Part shown: in pieces, positions 62,914 to 64,000 of the stretch
Layout of the letters: the number at the start of each line of letters is the position of its first letter
Numbering within the stretch: position 1 is the first letter of the stretch
NCBI GenBank assembly: GCA_040754075.1
Contig: JBFMDH010000002.1
Coordinates: 1-64,000, forward strand
Origin: Acidobacteriota bacterium
Lineage (GTDB): Bacteria > Acidobacteriota > Blastocatellia > UBA7656
Length of the DNA: 64,000 bases
Reading direction: 5' to 3'
Notes under the pieces: generated by a model
Databases searched by the model: none
The model's input: the letters and a program-made list of their open reading frames with translations, nothing else
What the model was told of the DNA's origin: nothing
Program-made: the position numbers and the translations under genes

Positions 62914-63972
62914 ATGAGTTCTCAAGACGCGCTTCAACGAGCGAGACAATTTATATCTGCACAGAATGGTGTTATTGCCCCATTGAATATTTCAGAGGAA
63001 GAATTGAACCCAACTGGGCAGGATGATTTATCATTTCAAGCCTATCCCTTGGAATCTATGGAGTCGTGTTATCGAGTTAATTTCAATTATCCAGAGGATT
63101 CTACTTGTAGTGAATTTTCTTTTTTTGAAGATGGGAAGCAGAGAACTGTACAGATAGGCTTCATCCCCACAATTATTGGTAACAACCAAGTATTACTTCC
63201 GGTGCATTTCTTTGTTGTGGCTTCCGTAATCTTACGAAGAGAAAACCATGAACTCAAAGTTTGGAATCGTCCAGAGATCGAGCAGGGTATATTTGTGGAA
63301 AGGTCGCTAGTACCTGATCAACAAAGGTTACAAGAATTTGAACGTATGGGACTTAATGTAGTCGGAATACCTGCACAAGGTGGGGACTACTATGATTTAA
63401 AAAGACGGGCATTACAAGAGGCGAAGAAAAGGCGACTTGAAATAGAAGATCGTTTGATTGCTGTGTGGAGGCTGAGTGATGAAGCCCAAAATAGTTTTCT
63501 CGTAGTTGATGGTACTTTAATGAATTTTCGTAATGAAGAAAATGTTGAGAAATGTGTTGGCGTTAGTAAGTCTTTCGGCTCACGGTATTTTGAGGTGAGC
63601 GATCATAACCGAATAATGCGAATGACCGAATTTGAGCGTTCCTGGACGTTTCGCTTTCACTCTCCAGAGAATGAAGCGGATGATCTTCGGCAGGGCAGAA
63701 GAGAAAGAATAAGCTGGTATCTTCGTTTAAGAGACAAGCAAAATGCTGATCCTGAATTTGGACTTGTACGAGTTGAAATTAGCCAGAGGCATGCAGAGAG
63801 AGCATCTGAATACGCTGAAAGATTTTCTCGCTCTTTGCTCTCAGATCGCTTACCTACATCATATCCTGCACCAAGATGGGATAAACATCTTTACCCGGTT
63901 TGTGCCTGTGAGAACTATCTTGCAAGCATTATGCCTTCAATATCAACTATCAATGCTGCTATGAAAGGATAA
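62914..63972 (+). CDS. NurA-like nuclease candidate
   Basis: This 352-residue protein is preceded by GAGAGG. I do not recognise it at full confidence, but the motif order suggests a NurA-type 5'-3' nuclease: 'FFEDGKQRTVQ' (Asp73) near the start, 'FLVVDGTLMNF' (Asp199), 'CVGVSKSFGSRYF' (Lys219), 'SWYLRLRDKQNADPEFGLVRVEIS' (about 267-290) and a C-terminal 'YPAPRWDKHLYPVCACENYL'. NurA works with a HerA-type ATPase in archaea and in some bacterial defence modules. The gene sits between a DruA-like gene and a third gene starting 6 bases later, a spacing that implies co-translation. Composition is low-GC like the DruA-like gene. Confidence 0.5.
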   Translation: MSSQDALQRARQFISAQNGVIAPLNISEEELNPTGQDDLSFQAYPLESMESCYRVNFNYPEDSTCSEFSFFEDGKQRTVQIGFIPTIIGNNQVLLPVHFFVVASVILRRENHELKVWNRPEIEQGIFVERSLVPDQQRLQEFERMGLNVVGIPAQGGDYYDLKRRALQEAKKRRLEIEDRLIAVWRLSDEAQNSFLVVDGTLMNFRNEENVEKCVGVSKSFGSRYFEVSDHNRIMRMTEFERSWTFRFHSPENEADDLRQGRRERISWYLRLRDKQNADPEFGLVRVEISQRHAERASEYAERFSRSLLSDRLPTSYPAPRWDKHLYPVCACENYLASIMPSISTINAAMKG

Positions 63973-63977
63973 GACCT

Positions 63978-64000
63978 ATGCCCGATTCATTAGAAAGAGA
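63978..64000 (+). CDS. Start of a third gene in the DruA-like/NurA-like operon (partial)
   Basis: An ATG at 63978, only 6 bases after the preceding stop, opens MPDSLER and runs off the window. The tight spacing shows co-transcription. If the previous protein is a NurA nuclease, a HerA/FtsK-type ATPase is the expected partner (inference only). Confidence 0.5.

Overview
The window looks like a piece of an Acidobacteriota chromosome, most likely class Blastocatellia (inference). The evidence is a Gram-negative envelope (LpxA, a TonB-dependent receptor with an N-terminal carboxypeptidase-like domain, a Tat-exported molybdenum hydroxylase), a VWFA-like protein of the acidobacterial type, many secreted PQQ-like, kelch and WD40/PD40 beta-propellers, a quinol nitric oxide reductase, and abundant palindromic and heptamer repeats between genes. 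No rRNA and no CRISPR array was seen. One tRNA (Arg, anticodon TCG) is present.

Layout. 0.16-1.16 kb: a decayed IS701-like insertion sequence with intact terminal repeats. 1.2-9 kb: a lower-GC run of minus-strand genes for secreted proteins (DUF4440, alpha/beta hydrolase, kelch, DUF1579-like, a phosphodiesterase interrupted by an amber codon, a peroxiredoxin-like protein, an MBL hydrolase), divergent from a MocR/PdxR-type regulator. 10.8-17.2 kb: two PQQ-like propeller proteins, an ankyrin protein and an EgtB-like enzyme. 17.2-28.9 kb: qNOR behind a possible sigma-54 promoter, a large secreted repeat protein, an M28 peptidase, a DinB protein, the translation factor EttA, a DUF1287 lipoprotein, a 2Fe-2S ferredoxin-like protein and another lipoprotein. 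28.9-32.4 kb: two glucose/sorbosone-dehydrogenase-like proteins. 32.5-38.7 kb: housekeeping genes (double GNAT, carA, lepB, lipid-A-type acyltransferase, dps, a Fur/PerR regulator, lpxA). 38.9-40.1 kb: a DUF3179 membrane protein whose reading frame contains an in-frame UGA exactly where the family has a conserved Cys, followed by a bacterial SECIS-like hairpin. This is a strong selenoprotein candidate. 40.4-44.1 kb: a PilT-type ATPase, a zinc-finger pseudo-receiver, tRNA-Arg, an HNH protein and an Rsm22-type methyltransferase. 44.4-59.7 kb: a two-gene Mo-hydroxylase operon, a tricorn-like protease, a LiaF-like protein, a TPR protein, a hydrolase, a VWA protein, a TonB receptor and an ECF sigma/anti-sigma pair. 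59.9-61.6 kb: two small unknown genes and an XisH/XisI pair. 61.98 kb to the end: a low-GC operon of a DruA-like (DUF4338) protein, a NurA-like nuclease candidate and a third gene cut by the window edge, which looks like the start of a defence or mobile module.

The most interesting observations are: (1) the DUF3179 selenoprotein candidate with a UxxC motif and SECIS-like hairpin; (2) the DruA-like/NurA-like operon at the right edge; (3) two copies of a 124-bp palindromic element, at 33.5 and 61.8 kb, whose 55-bp cores lie in opposite orientation while their outer arms are collinear. No selenocysteine machinery genes (selA, selB, selC, selD) lie in the window, so that inference rests on local sequence and family knowledge.
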